From: Firmicutes bacterium ADurb.Bin193
Lineage (GTDB): Bacteria; Bacillota; Clostridia; Monoglobales; Firm-18
Assembly (NCBI GenBank): GCA_002070105.1
Contig: MWCQ01000021.1
Span: forward strand, 1-40,316
Direction of reading: 5' to 3'
Length of the DNA stretch: 40,316 nucleotides
In this document: positions 31,930 through 40,316 of the stretch, in pieces
Numbering within the stretch: the first letter of the stretch is position 1
Layout of the letters: every line of letters starts with the position of its first letter
Position numbers and translations under genes: made by a program
Notes under the pieces: model-generated
Database searches by the model: none
Told to the model about the DNA's origin: nothing
The model's input: only the letters and a program-made list of their open reading frames with translations

Positions 31930-32015
31930 GCAAAAGCGGCAAGGGTACTCACCTTTGATAATGAGAAAATAGTAGTGTATTCTTTTAAGTGAGTATTTTT
32001 GCAATTTTTATTTGT

Positions 32016-32044
32016 TTGTCATGCTTTTGCCACATATATATGCT
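32016..32044 (+). promoter_or_regulatory. Candidate promoter of the HMA fusion gene
   Basis: TTGTCA (32016-32021) and TATGCT (32039-32044) are 17 bp apart, about 90 bp before the ATG. Confidence 0.45.
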
Positions 32045-32140
32045 AAAATATATTTATAACAAGCTTTGAAGGTGTGAACATATACCCCACAGGAATATTA
32101 ATTATAGTTGAAATAATATTACCATTAGGAAAAAAAGGGG

Positions 32141-33535
32141 ATGAATGCGTTGGCTAAAAAACAGGCTGTTTTAAGAATAAATAATATGATATGTGCTGCT
32201 TGTGAGACAAGAATTGAAAACAAGGTTGGTGCTATAATCGGAGTTAGTTCAGTTAACGCTATCTATAAAACAGGTGTTGTGAAAGTCACATACGATAATG
32301 ATGTTGTACCAATAAAATCTATCAAAGAAGTAATAGGCAAGCTTCATTATGAAATAGTAGATGATGCAGGCGGCACACTAAGCAGTTCCGATATTGATGC
32401 AAAAACAAACAAGAAAAATAAAGGTATCTTAATAGGAATAGTGCTCATATTAGTCGCCGTATACCTAGTTTTAAGCAGATTTGGACCCCTTAACAATATA
32501 CCGCAAGTTGATGCTTCAATGGGATACTTTACTTTATTTGTTGTGGGGCTTATCACATCACTTCATTGTACTGCAATGTGCGGCGGCATAAATATATCCC
32601 AGTGTATGACCTATAAGCAAAACAGTAACAAAAAAAGTGTTCTCCTGCCGGGATTTCTGTATAATACAGGCAGAGTAGTATCCTATACGGTTGTCGGCGG
32701 GATAGTTGGCGCGTTGGGTTCTGTTATAAGCTTTTCAGGTAACGCCAAAGGGTTGATTGCACTCATAGCCGGCACATTTATGATTATGATGGGACTTAAT
32801 ATGCTAAATATATTCCCATGGCTCAAAAGGTTTACGCCACAAATGCCTAAGTTTTTAGGAAATAAGATTCATAATATAAATGGTTACGGGCCATTTGTTA
32901 TCGGGCTTTTAAACGGACTTATGCCATGCGGTCCCCTTCAGGCAATGCAAATATATGCGTTAGGTACCGGAAGCGCGATTGCGGGTGCTGCATCCATGTT
33001 TATGTTTAGCTTGGGAACTGTTCCGTTAATGTTTGGGCTTGGCGCAATCAGTTCTCTGTTAAAAGAGAAGTCTACACAAAAAATGCTTAAAGTTGGCGCA
33101 GTGTTGATAATTGTTTTAGGCGTTGCCATGTTCAACAACGGAATGGCATTATCCGGGTTCGGGTTAAGGTTCAATCAACCTTCCTCCAATTCCAATTCGA
33201 CAGCTCAGCAAAAAGTACCGGAAAACAAAAAATATGTAAACCCGGCAACAGTAAAGGGTGATGTTCAAGAAATAACTACACAGCTTGGACGGTCATACAC
33301 GCCTATAACCGTTCAGAAAGGTATTCCCGTTAAATGGATAATACAGGCTGACGCATCCAATATAACCGGCTGTAATAACGAAATGCAAATCCCCGCGTTT
33401 AATGTTATTCAAAAACTAAAGCCGGGCGATAATATAGTAGAGTTTACGCCAACCAAATCAGGAACAATCCCATACAGCTGTTGGATGGGAATGATCAGAA
33501 GTACTATTACGGTAGTTGATGACCTTAAGCCGTGA
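32141..33535 (+). CDS. HMA domain - TauE/DsbD-like membrane domain - cupredoxin-like fusion
   Basis: This 464-residue protein has three domains. Residues 8-75 are a heavy-metal-associated domain with M16-x-C18-x-x-C21. Residues about 95-345 are a polytopic UreH_2/DsbD_2-like membrane domain, with the typical SLHCTAMCGG and GLLNGLMPCGPLQ motifs. Residues 375-464 look like a cupredoxin-type beta domain, with C411 (TGCNNEM), C447, M449 and M451 (YSCWMGM) as possible copper ligands. The topology suggests a cytoplasmic metal-binding domain and an outer cupredoxin. Copper handling or export is the likely role; silver or another soft metal is an alternative. GGGG at 32137-32140 lies very close to the ATG, so GCGTTG-type downstream starts cannot be excluded. 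Confidence 0.8.
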   Translation: MNALAKKQAVLRINNMICAACETRIENKVGAIIGVSSVNAIYKTGVVKVTYDNDVVPIKSIKEVIGKLHYEIVDDAGGTLSSSDIDAKTNKKNKGILIGIVLILVAVYLVLSRFGPLNNIPQVDASMGYFTLFVVGLITSLHCTAMCGGINISQCMTYKQNSNKKSVLLPGFLYNTGRVVSYTVVGGIVGALGSVISFSGNAKGLIALIAGTFMIMMGLNMLNIFPWLKRFTPQMPKFLGNKIHNINGYGPFVIGLLNGLMPCGPLQAMQIYALGTGSAIAGAASMFMFSLGTVPLMFGLGAISSLLKEKSTQKMLKVGAVLIIVLGVAMFNNGMALSGFGLRFNQPSSNSNSTAQQKVPENKKYVNPATVKGDVQEITTQLGRSYTPITVQKGIPVKWIIQADASNITGCNNEMQIPAFNVIQKLKPGDNIVEFTPTKSGTIPYSCWMGMIRSTITVVDDLKP

Positions 33536-33916
33536 CGCTGAAGTAAGCTGTGATTGATTTAAGTATATCAAATAAAAGCAGATAGTATATTATGAAAAAA
33601 GAGATTTGTTAACGGAATGTCTTGCAGTCATTGCGGGAGGGCGGTAAACCAATCTATTTTTAAATCTTGACAAGCATACATTGTTTTCAACATTGATAAA
33701 AGAAATTTTGTCAACAGATGGTTTTTATTTTGCCCGAAGACGCTGATTTTAAGGGGTTTTCGGGCTATTATATTTTCTTTGGCAATATGTTGTATTTTCC
33801 ATAGCCACGCGTATTAATATATCGCATACTTTGCTTTAGCTTTTAGAAAAACATAGCCTTTTTCAGCAGGCCTGCACCGCCTCTTTGTGTCCCATGATAT
33901 TTTTTATATTTCCGTA
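33536..33916. other. AT-rich intergenic region
   Basis: No gene is seen. It contains a TTGACA-like sequence near 33668 without a convincing -10 box, and the terminator at 33732-33765. Confidence 0.5.
33732..33765 (+). terminator. Hairpin terminator between the metal/sulfur genes
   Basis: GCCCGAA (33732-33738) pairs with TTCGGGC (33759-33765) and is followed by TATTATATTTT. Confidence 0.6.
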
Positions 33917-33945
33917 TTGCAAAGCAATAAAAAATGTATTATATT
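33917..33945 (+). promoter_or_regulatory. Promoter of the TSUP permease
   Basis: TTGCAA (33917-33922) and TATATT (33940-33945) are 17 bp apart. A small palindrome ATTGC-AAA-GCAAT covers the -35 box. Confidence 0.55.
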
Positions 33946-33987
33946 ATGCATAGCAGATGAGATAATGTTTGACGGGGAGGAAAAAAC

Positions 33988-35874
33988 TTGTTATTTACAA
34001 AAAAGGAACAAAACTGGCAGATTGAGGCTTCACGGGTTATTCTTAAAAGCAAAAAAAGGATGGCTGTTCTATTTTTACTCACGCTTCCTATCTTTGGAGT
34101 GCTTGCGGCTCAGGCAGCGGGGGTTTTGCCACAGTTTATCGGCGGAAAACACGCCTTGATGCCGTCTGTGGTTAATGACACCATGTTTTTCGGCTCAATT
34201 TTTGTTGGCGTCATAGCGGGATTGATTACAGGCGTTATCGGTGCGGGAGGCGGATATATACTAACGCCTGCCATGATGAGCTTTGGCGTAAAAGGCATTA
34301 TGGCTGTGGGAACAGACCAGTTCCATCTTTTCGCTAAAGCAATCATGGGTACAACGATACATAAAAAGCTTGGAAACGTAAACTTCGGGCTTGCGGTATG
34401 GTTTGTGCTGGGCTCGTTCATAGGCGTACGCTTTGGCGGCTCGGTAAACCGCGCATTGTTTGACATCAACCCTGCAATGTCGGATGCTGTAATCAGCTTG
34501 TTTTACGTTGTTGTGCTTGGCTCACTCGGCATAATCGCGATAAGAGATGTCATGAAAAAAGATGAAGACCCAACGGAATCGAAGCAAACCAGAATGGCTG
34601 ATTTGATGCAATCCATCAAAATACCGCCTTATGTGAAATTTGACGGTAAGCAGCTGTCATGGCTTCCGCTGGCATTGAGCGGCGCTGTTGTCGGGTTTGT
34701 TACAGCGATAATGGGTGTGGGCGGCGGCTTTTTAACCTTCCCCATATTTGTATACAGCTTTGGCGTGTCTACATTTACAACAGTCGGGACAAATATTTTG
34801 CAAGTCATATTCACAACAGCGTTTTCGTCTATCATTGAATATGCGATTTACGGCTTTGTTTTCTACACCGTCGCTATCGGGATGCTGCTCGGTTCACTGG
34901 TTGGGGTGCAGATAGGCGCCCTGGTAACCAAGGTTATGAAAAGCGCTCAAATAAAGGTGTTTTATGCGCTCACCATCATTGCCGGCTTTGTCAACCGTCT
35001 GTTTGCGCTGCCTCAGAAACTGAATGAAATGGGTTATATCAAGGTGGCGGGCAATGCGCTTTATTGGATAGACCTTGCGGGAACGGTCATATTTTTTGTA
35101 TTAGTGAGCGCTTTTTCGTTTTGGATCTTAAGACAGTTCTTTACCAAGCTTCCCGAATTGCGTATATCGGACAAAGGCGTAATCGTTAATAAGAAGAAGT
35201 TTTGGATAGGAACGGCGGGGTTGATGGTATTCTTTGCGGTTCTTTTCGCGGGATTCACGCCAATGCATACCGGAAAAAGCGCGGTAATGTGGGCGGACGA
35301 AAAATTCAACAGCCTCACCAAAGGTTCTGTGGGAGTGAAACTGGAGCGTGTGGCTGAAGAAATTAAAGCAGTAGCGGGTATAGGTATTGATGCACAGGCC
35401 ACGGTAAAAGCGGGCAGTCCTGACGCGCTTGTTTACATACTGGACAAAAACGGAATAAACGCTAAAACCACAGGCGATAAGGTCAATTTCAACGGCGATT
35501 ATCAAAAATTGGCGACATATGCCACGCAGGACGCAAAACTTTGTTTTGATAATAGAGGCGAAGATTTAGCGGCAAAATATAATATGGAGCCTGAACAGGT
35601 AATCTATATGTGGAATGCGGCATTTACAGGAATAAACAAGACTTATTTGGCCACAGACGGCAAGATAGCTAATTTTGCTCTGGAAATTAATGAAAATGCT
35701 ATAGAGCCAGCTTATAACTTTAGCGGGATATCTCCGTCAAACGCCTCAAGCGTATGGTTTTTGTTAAGCGGATTGTTATTATTTTATGTCATCTATACGC
35801 TTTGGTATGGTTTTGCGATAATGTACATCTTTGAGGGCTTTGGCATTAATGAAGAAAAAGTTAAAAAAGAATAG
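33988..35874 (+). CDS. TSUP (TauE/SafE) permease with a large extracytoplasmic insertion
   Basis: The product has 628 residues from a TTG start 7 nt after GGGGAGG (33974-33980). Membrane helices begin near residue 25. The TSUP half-repeats are visible as GLITGVIGAGGGYILTPAMM (about 78-97) and GFVTAIMGVGGGFLTFPIFV (about 236-255), the repeated G-x-G-G-G signature of sulfite/taurine/sulfur anion exporters. Unlike ordinary TSUP proteins of about 260 residues, it has further helices near 360-425, then a soluble stretch of about 150 residues (roughly 435-585), and a final helix (SSVWFLLSGLLLFYVIYTLW). A sulfur-compound transporter is likely; the role of the soluble domain is unknown. It follows the copper-type fusion gene but has its own promoter. 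Confidence 0.82.
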   Translation: MLFTKKEQNWQIEASRVILKSKKRMAVLFLLTLPIFGVLAAQAAGVLPQFIGGKHALMPSVVNDTMFFGSIFVGVIAGLITGVIGAGGGYILTPAMMSFGVKGIMAVGTDQFHLFAKAIMGTTIHKKLGNVNFGLAVWFVLGSFIGVRFGGSVNRALFDINPAMSDAVISLFYVVVLGSLGIIAIRDVMKKDEDPTESKQTRMADLMQSIKIPPYVKFDGKQLSWLPLALSGAVVGFVTAIMGVGGGFLTFPIFVYSFGVSTFTTVGTNILQVIFTTAFSSIIEYAIYGFVFYTVAIGMLLGSLVGVQIGALVTKVMKSAQIKVFYALTIIAGFVNRLFALPQKLNEMGYIKVAGNALYWIDLAGTVIFFVLVSAFSFWILRQFFTKLPELRISDKGVIVNKKKFWIGTAGLMVFFAVLFAGFTPMHTGKSAVMWADEKFNSLTKGSVGVKLERVAEEIKAVAGIGIDAQATVKAGSPDALVYILDKNGINAKTTGDKVNFNGDYQKLATYATQDAKLCFDNRGEDLAAKYNMEPEQVIYMWNAAFTGINKTYLATDGKIANFALEINENAIEPAYNFSGISPSNASSVWFLLSGLLLFYVIYTLWYGFAIMYIFEGFGINEEKVKKE

Positions 35875-35935
35875 CCATTAAAAATACCTGTAGATCGCAA
35901 AAATGACATCCCCTTTTGTCCCCGGTCCTGTACAG

Positions 35936-35962
35936 TGCACAGCACCCTAAAAAACGGACATT
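35936..35962 (+). repeat. IS3-family-like terminus, copy 2
   Basis: This is the second copy of the 31903-31929 sequence, same orientation, three mismatches confined to its first nine bases. It lies 60 bp after the TSUP gene. Confidence 0.5.
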
Positions 35963-36025
35963 AATTTAAAATAAAAATATAACAAAAAGCTTGCCTTTTT
36001 TCCGCCATACTATGTTGGAAGAACC

Positions 36026-36187
36026 CGCCAATAGACAAAGTATTGGCGAAGCCTGTCGCATCACCCGCCAGAAAAAAATCCTTGGTTATCCGCTCGCGTC
36101 CGGATTAGCGGACAGGTCTAATAAAAACGCAGGATTTTTTTGTCAGGCAAGGCGGAAGCTGGTGGGAATACTTGGTGTCTTTCCGCC
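36026..36187. other. Hairpin-rich intergenic stretch, possible structured RNA
   Basis: Three successive perfect or near-perfect stems are visible: 36026-36033 with 36041-36048; 36072-36082 with 36131-36141, enclosing 36089-36094 with 36107-36112; and 36151-36157 with 36181-36187. The open frame that covers the region lacks a ribosome binding site and a natural composition. The terminator at 36281-36316 follows. Confidence 0.4.
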
Positions 36188-36280
36188 GGTGACAACAGCA
36201 CATGGCGAGAAAAAGACAAGTTTTTATCTATATTTTAAATTGAAACGAGTATGAGCATGATAACCGTATGATATAAAAAA

Positions 36281-36316
36281 AACAAGGCACCCTGCATTCT
36301 TGTGGCGTGCCTTGTT
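36281..36316. terminator. Bidirectional terminator
   Basis: A perfect 10-bp stem (36281-36290 with 36307-36316) is preceded by an A-run and followed by ATCTTTT. The next 245 bp up to 36563 show no gene. Confidence 0.7.
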
Positions 36317-36563
36317 ATCTTTTATCGTTATCCTTGCTTTCGGGAACGTATAAAAGTTATAATAATACTGTGAAGATATTGTTACACATAGAAAATGCCT
36401 GTAAAAGCTTCTATCGGCCTGTTTGCGCGGGCGGATAACAAGCCAGACACAGTTTCGCCGCTAATGATCAGGCTGCCCTACCATGTTGCTGCGGCGGTCT
36501 TGATGTCATGGGCTGAACATCGCGTGTGAAGCAACAGTTAAACTACTATTATCAGGAGGAACT

Positions 36564-38552
36564 ATGATGCTTTTTGACACAAAAAAAAGTCCCCATGCAA
36601 AAACTTATGCTGTTGACCAAAAAAATATAAAATGGAGAGAAGGGTTCTGGCAGGAACGCTTCAGCACCTGTGCCAATGTTACGCTTCCGCATATCCTGAG
36701 CTTGTTTGAAGATAAAGACGGCTTTTTTCACCAGGCTGAAAACTTTCGGATAGCGGCTGGTCTAAGCGAAGGCCAGTTTCGGGGCACACCCTTTGGCGAC
36801 GGGGATTTCTACAAGCTGATGGAAGGTATGATGTATGCTTATGCCAAGAGCCATGATCCCGATATTGATGCCGCATTGGATAAGCACATTGATATCATAG
36901 GAAAAGCGCAGCAGCAAGACGGCTATATTTCAACCAAGCAAATAATCGGCGAACGGATGGCCACCGGCATCAAGCGTATGGGGGATATTGAAAACTTTGA
37001 GGTGTACAACTTCGGACATTTATTTACAGCAGCATGCACCCACAAGCGGATTACCGGCAAGGACAATTTTTTAAGTATTGCCATTAAAGCCGCCGGCTAT
37101 CTTGATGACATGTACCGCGAAGCGGCCAGAACAAAGGTGGTGAAGACAGCTGTCTGCCCATCGCATTACATGGGCCTGGTTGAGCTTTACCGCACCACAG
37201 GGGACAAATGTTATCTGGATCTGGCCAAACTGTCAATATCACTGCGTGACCTTGTGCGCGATGGCACAGATGACAATCAGGATCGTATCCCGCTGCGTGA
37301 CCAGCATGAGATTGCCGGACATGCCGTGCGGGCTACTTATCTTTATGCAGGTGTTGCCGATCTTTATCTTGAAACCGGGGACGATACCCTGCTTCCGGTA
37401 TTGAATGACTGCTGGGAGGATTTGTTTCATACGAAACTCTATATAACCGGCGGCTGCGGAGCACTCTATACCGGAGCCTCTCCAGTTGGTGATTTTTTCA
37501 AGGCGCAACGGGTGCATCAAGCCTTTGGTTATAAATACCAGCTCCCAAACATAACGGCATATAATGAAACCTGTGCTACATTGGGCCATATATTTTGGAC
37601 GCATAGGATGTTTGCCATCTGTCCGCAGGCAAAGTATTTTGATTTGATTGAGCGTTCAACATACAACCTTGCTTTGGCTGCAATCAGTCTGGATGGTGAC
37701 AAGTATTTTTACGAGAATATGCTCAGGAGAACTAAAGACGTAGGCTATAAGCTGATGTGGCCTCTTTCCCGGTCTGGCTTCTTTCATTGCTTCTGCTGCC
37801 CCACCAACTTATTGCGAAGCATTATGGCGGTGTCGGAATATACCTATATGTTATCTGATGACGCGGTATGGCTTGGCCTGTACGGCTCCAGTGAGGCAGC
37901 CTTTCAACTGAATAACGGGGCTGCGTTTACTCTTGTACAGGATACGGATTATCCATGGGCCGGTGCCATCCGATTTACCTTCAAGGATGTTTCCAACAAG
38001 CAGCCGTTTATGCTGAAGATACGCATACCCAGTTGGACAGAGGAAGGCTATATCTCAGTCAGCGGTAATAAACAAGAGCTGGCGGCGGCTCATGCCAATA
38101 CTTATGTTGATGTTTTTGTGGCGGATGCCGGCACAGCGGTGATTGAGGCTGTATTTAACATGAAGGTACGCTATACGGTTGCACATACCAAGGTGGAGGA
38201 GGCTGTCAATCAGGTTGCTGTGGAAAGGGGCCCTCTCGTTTATTGCATGGAAACACCGGATGCGGATGTGGAAACCATTGACGATCTTTTTCTTTTGTCA
38301 AGCGCAAGCTTTGAGGAGATCCCCTATGAAATACAGGGCAGGAAGGTGACAGCGCTGCAAACTGAAGCGGCAATGCTTGAGAAGACAAAGAATGACCGCG
38401 ATGCGCTCTACCAGCCGTTAGGCGTAAAAGGTATCAAAAAGCTGCCGGTAAGGATGATCCCCTATTTTGCATGGGACAACAGAGGCTTTGGCGAGATGCG
38501 CATATGGATGCCCATCATGTACATTGAGAGGGGCACATCCGAGCCCTGTTAA
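36564..38552 (+). CDS. GH127-family glycoside hydrolase (beta-L-arabinofuranosidase-like)
   Basis: The product has 662 residues and no signal peptide, so it is likely cytoplasmic. An (alpha/alpha) barrel domain extends to about residue 430, followed by beta domains. The zinc-thiolate site typical of GH127 can be seen: E335 and C337 in YNETCATLGHIFW, and C411-C412 in FCCPTN, where the second Cys is the expected nucleophile. The conserved GGCGA near 296 also fits. AGGAGG at 36554-36559 precedes two adjacent ATGs (36564 and 36567). The family removes terminal beta-L-arabinofuranose from plant glycans; a related activity in GH127/GH146 cannot be excluded. It converges on a secreted carbohydrate-binding protein, consistent with plant-polysaccharide use. 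Confidence 0.85.
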   Translation: MMLFDTKKSPHAKTYAVDQKNIKWREGFWQERFSTCANVTLPHILSLFEDKDGFFHQAENFRIAAGLSEGQFRGTPFGDGDFYKLMEGMMYAYAKSHDPDIDAALDKHIDIIGKAQQQDGYISTKQIIGERMATGIKRMGDIENFEVYNFGHLFTAACTHKRITGKDNFLSIAIKAAGYLDDMYREAARTKVVKTAVCPSHYMGLVELYRTTGDKCYLDLAKLSISLRDLVRDGTDDNQDRIPLRDQHEIAGHAVRATYLYAGVADLYLETGDDTLLPVLNDCWEDLFHTKLYITGGCGALYTGASPVGDFFKAQRVHQAFGYKYQLPNITAYNETCATLGHIFWTHRMFAICPQAKYFDLIERSTYNLALAAISLDGDKYFYENMLRRTKDVGYKLMWPLSRSGFFHCFCCPTNLLRSIMAVSEYTYMLSDDAVWLGLYGSSEAAFQLNNGAAFTLVQDTDYPWAGAIRFTFKDVSNKQPFMLKIRIPSWTEEGYISVSGNKQELAAAHANTYVDVFVADAGTAVIEAVFNMKVRYTVAHTKVEEAVNQVAVERGPLVYCMETPDADVETIDDLFLLSSASFEEIPYEIQGRKVTALQTEAAMLEKTKNDRDALYQPLGVKGIKKLPVRMIPYFAWDNRGFGEMRIWMPIMYIERGTSEPC

Positions 38553-38842
38553 AGCAAAGCGCCGTAATGCGGCTGAATTTGCAAAGGCTGAATATAAAAG
38601 CCGGAGAGAAAAACATGAAGCAGCCAAACGAGAAGGAGTTCTGCAGCAGGCGCTCGAACAGCTATGGGAAAGTGTTTGCAAAGATGCGGTTAAAACCCCC
38701 GTTTTTCGGGGTTCTGTTCACTAGCCGGGAGTTTTCTTTATACAACAATGATGACAGGCGGCGTCATAAAACGCCGCCTGTCGTTAGGGTATTGTTTGCT
38801 GATAAGTTTACCTCAAGTGATAACTGCCTGGCAACTGAAACA
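38553..38842. other. Convergent intergenic region with a strong hairpin
   Basis: A perfect 12-bp GC-rich stem (38753-38764 with 38771-38782) and a weaker hairpin at 38694-38713 lie between the converging genes and probably end both transcripts, although T-runs are poor. A frame through 38554-38724 has a charged, helical composition (AAEFAKAEYKSRREKHEAAKR) but no start or ribosome binding site; it could be a gene remnant. Confidence 0.45.
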
Positions 38843-40316
38843 TTAACTACCGCTTATCACAAAGTCATCTGCATAATGTGTGCTGCTGCCAGTATTATAC
38901 ACATATATTTGCACCACCGTGTTGCTTCCGCTGTTGAAGGTCAGCGTACGCTGTACAAAGTTGAGGTACGTATTGGCACCCGAGGAAACGACGCCGCCAT
39001 TGGTCAGTATAGTTCCCCCTGTAGTCTGCACGCAGTATCTCATATTTGCGTTTGTGCTGCGGTGATAAAAGCTGAAGGTGTAGTTTGTATTGGTAGATAC
39101 CGAAATATCCTGAGTCAAAGTAGCATTACTGCCCAAACTAGCGGCATATGAGCCGCTGTTTACGGTACTGCCTATAGTACATGCAGTCTGAACCCACGGT
39201 GAAAATGCCCCTGTTTCAAAGCCTGGATTCGAAACCAGGTTGCTGCCGCCCGGAGGAGGCGTTGGCGTTGAAGTCGGTGCCGGCGTTGAAGTCGGAACTG
39301 CCCCATCCGAGTAAAGCTCAAAGTCATCGGCATAGTGGGTACCGCTCGCGGTCAGATATACATTTATCTGAACCGTGGTATTACTGCCGCTGTTGAAACT
39401 CAGCGTACGCTGCACAAAGTTGTTGTACGTATTCGCGCCTGAAGAAACAACGCCGCCGTTGGTCAGTATGGTTCCTCCGGTAGTCTGCACGCAGTATCTC
39501 ATATTTGCGTTGGTACTGCGATGATAGAACTTGAACGTATAGTCGGTATTGGGCGATACCGCTACATCCTGTGTGATAGTAGCCGTGCTGCCTAATTGAA
39601 CCGCATATGTGCCACTGTTTTTCTGAGCGCTCTGCAGGGTGCAGCTGGTCTGCGTCCATGATGCAAACGTGCCTGTTTCAAAGCCCGGGTTTTGCACTAA
39701 ATTGCCGCCCGGTGCAGGTGTTGGCGTTGGCGCCGGCGTTGGTGTTGGCGCTGGCGTTGGGGTCGGGGTCGGCGCCCCTGCAGTCGTCAGTGTCATATCG
39801 TCTATATAGTGCGTCTTGCCCGATGCCGAATCCGACACTGAAAGAATCACCTCACTGTAGCTTCCGCTGTTGAAATTGATGGTATACTCTTTCCATACGC
39901 TTCCGCCCTGATTATCCACGTAATTGGTGCCGGGCAGCAAGCCTCCGCCATCTCCCGCCGTTCTGAGTACTCTCATTCTGGCCCCGCCCGCACCGCTGGA
40001 TCTGATCCACAGCTTCCAGGTATAGTCAGTGTTGGGGCTTACCGAAACCGTCTGACCCAAATATCCCCATGTGCTTGCATTCACCAGCTTCACAGAGTAT
40101 GTGCCCGCGTGAGCCTGCTCGGTTGATATGGTAAACGGCGCGCCATAGCCCCATGAATCAAACGTGCCTGTTTCAAAGCTGGCGTTTGCAATCAGATTGC
40201 CGCCCGGAGGAGGCGTCGGTGCCACTGTCGGCGTCGGGGTGGCCGCTCCCGCTTCCAGTATCAGCATCCAGTCATACTTGCCTGAGCTGTTTGCCGGTCT
40301 TGCCGCAAAATTCTGG
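38843..40316 (-). CDS. C-terminal part of a secreted modular protein with three carbohydrate-binding-like repeats (5' end outside the window)
   Basis: The frame is open to the right edge: 16 further codons precede the first ATG at 40267 and read QNFAARPANSSGKYDW, so the true start lies outside. Three beta-sandwich modules are visible, each opening with a pattern like N-L-(V/I)-x-N-x-(G/S)-FETG-x-F-x-x-W and ending with HY(A/I)DD(F/M). They are separated by Pro/Thr linkers. This fits CBM4/9-like or related carbohydrate-binding modules attached to a secreted glycoside hydrolase. Modules 2 and 3 share an identical 20-residue-plus block beginning RSTNANMRYCVQTTGG, showing recent internal duplication. 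The upstream catalytic part cannot be seen. Confidence 0.8.
   Translation of the reverse strand, partial: QNFAARPANSSGKYDWMLILEAGAATPTPTVAPTPPPGGNLIANASFETGTFDSWGYGAPFTISTEQAHAGTYSVKLVNASTWGYLGQTVSVSPNTDYTWKLWIRSSGAGGARMRVLRTAGDGGGLLPGTNYVDNQGGSVWKEYTINFNSGSYSEVILSVSDSASGKTHYIDDMTLTTAGAPTPTPTPAPTPTPAPTPTPAPGGNLVQNPGFETGTFASWTQTSCTLQSAQKNSGTYAVQLGSTATITQDVAVSPNTDYTFKFYHRSTNANMRYCVQTTGGTILTNGGVVSSGANTYNNFVQRTLSFNSGSNTTVQINVYLTASGTHYADDFELYSDGAVPTSTPAPTSTPTPPPGGSNLVSNPGFETGAFSPWVQTACTIGSTVNSGSYAASLGSNATLTQDISVSTNTNYTFSFYHRSTNANMRYCVQTTGGTILTNGGVVSSGANTYLNFVQRTLTFNSGSNTVVQIYVYNTGSSTHYADDFVISGS

Noticed and set aside
35991-36254. Plus-strand ORF of 87 codons
   Set aside because: It runs through successive hairpins and has no ribosome binding site; the structure explains the region better.
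39719-39770. Tandem repeat array or CRISPR-like array
   Set aside because: It is the DNA for the Pro/Thr linker in the secreted modular protein, with short in-frame repeats and no spacers.

Overview
The window looks like a chromosomal segment of an anaerobic, moderate-GC Clostridia-type Firmicute. The signs are strong AGGAGG-type ribosome binding sites, many TTG/GTG starts, sigma-A promoters, rubrerythrin and desulfoferrodoxin-type oxygen defence, a DUF3784 protein and carbohydrate-active enzymes. The host backbone (about 1-12200 and 36300-40316) is GC-richer and holds ordinary genes: a membrane protein, an XRE regulator fused to a complete desulfoferrodoxin, small Cys-rich proteins, a TVP38/DedA-type membrane protein, a sulfatase, a MetY-type sulfhydrylase with an upstream LysR gene, an OsmC-like protein, rubrerythrin, a GH127 glycosidase, and the C-terminal part of a modular secreted carbohydrate-binding protein that runs off the right edge.

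Two tRNA genes have been used as integration sites. tRNA-Val(GAC) (2102-2178) carries a 50-bp perfect duplication of its 3' half at 3450-3499, bounding a 1.3-kb degraded element with an AP2-domain protein and no integrase. tRNA-Ser(GGA) (12112-12203) is the left boundary of an 18.2-kb integrative and mobilizable element. A 14-bp duplication of the tRNA 3' end recurs at 30421-30434. The large serine recombinase lies next to the left att site and reads through the tRNA antisense. In the excised circle its frame would instead run into sequence stored at the right end of the element and stop at 30287, which independently supports the boundaries.

Inside that element the layout is: recombinase, small ORF, ribbon-helix-helix protein and MOB-P relaxase (leftward); a possible oriT region; small accessory genes (DUF6076-like, lipid/secreted Pro-Thr protein, DUF6809-like, an unknown); then an AT-rich leftward operon from one strong promoter at 28550-28578. 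That operon encodes a 57-aa HTH protein, an Eco57I-like type IIG restriction-modification enzyme, its companion adenine methyltransferase, an OLD-TOPRIM ATPase-nuclease and UvrD-like helicase (Gabija-like pair), and a protein joining a PUA/EVE-like reader domain to a PD-(D/E)XK nuclease. A DUF4143 AAA ATPase with its own dyad-operator promoter closes the element. I read this as defence cargo on a mobilizable element; the combination in one operon is the most interesting feature of the window.

Right of the element lies further accessory DNA: a 1.35-kb unit bounded by 23-bp perfect inverted repeats holding a divergent XRE regulator / SLOG-like gene pair, and then a metal/sulfur module (an HMA-TauE/DsbD-cupredoxin fusion and a large TSUP permease) flanked by two direct copies of a 27-bp sequence resembling an IS3-family terminus. 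A hairpin-rich stretch (36026-36316) precedes the GH127 gene. Functional calls come from motif reading only; no database search was possible.
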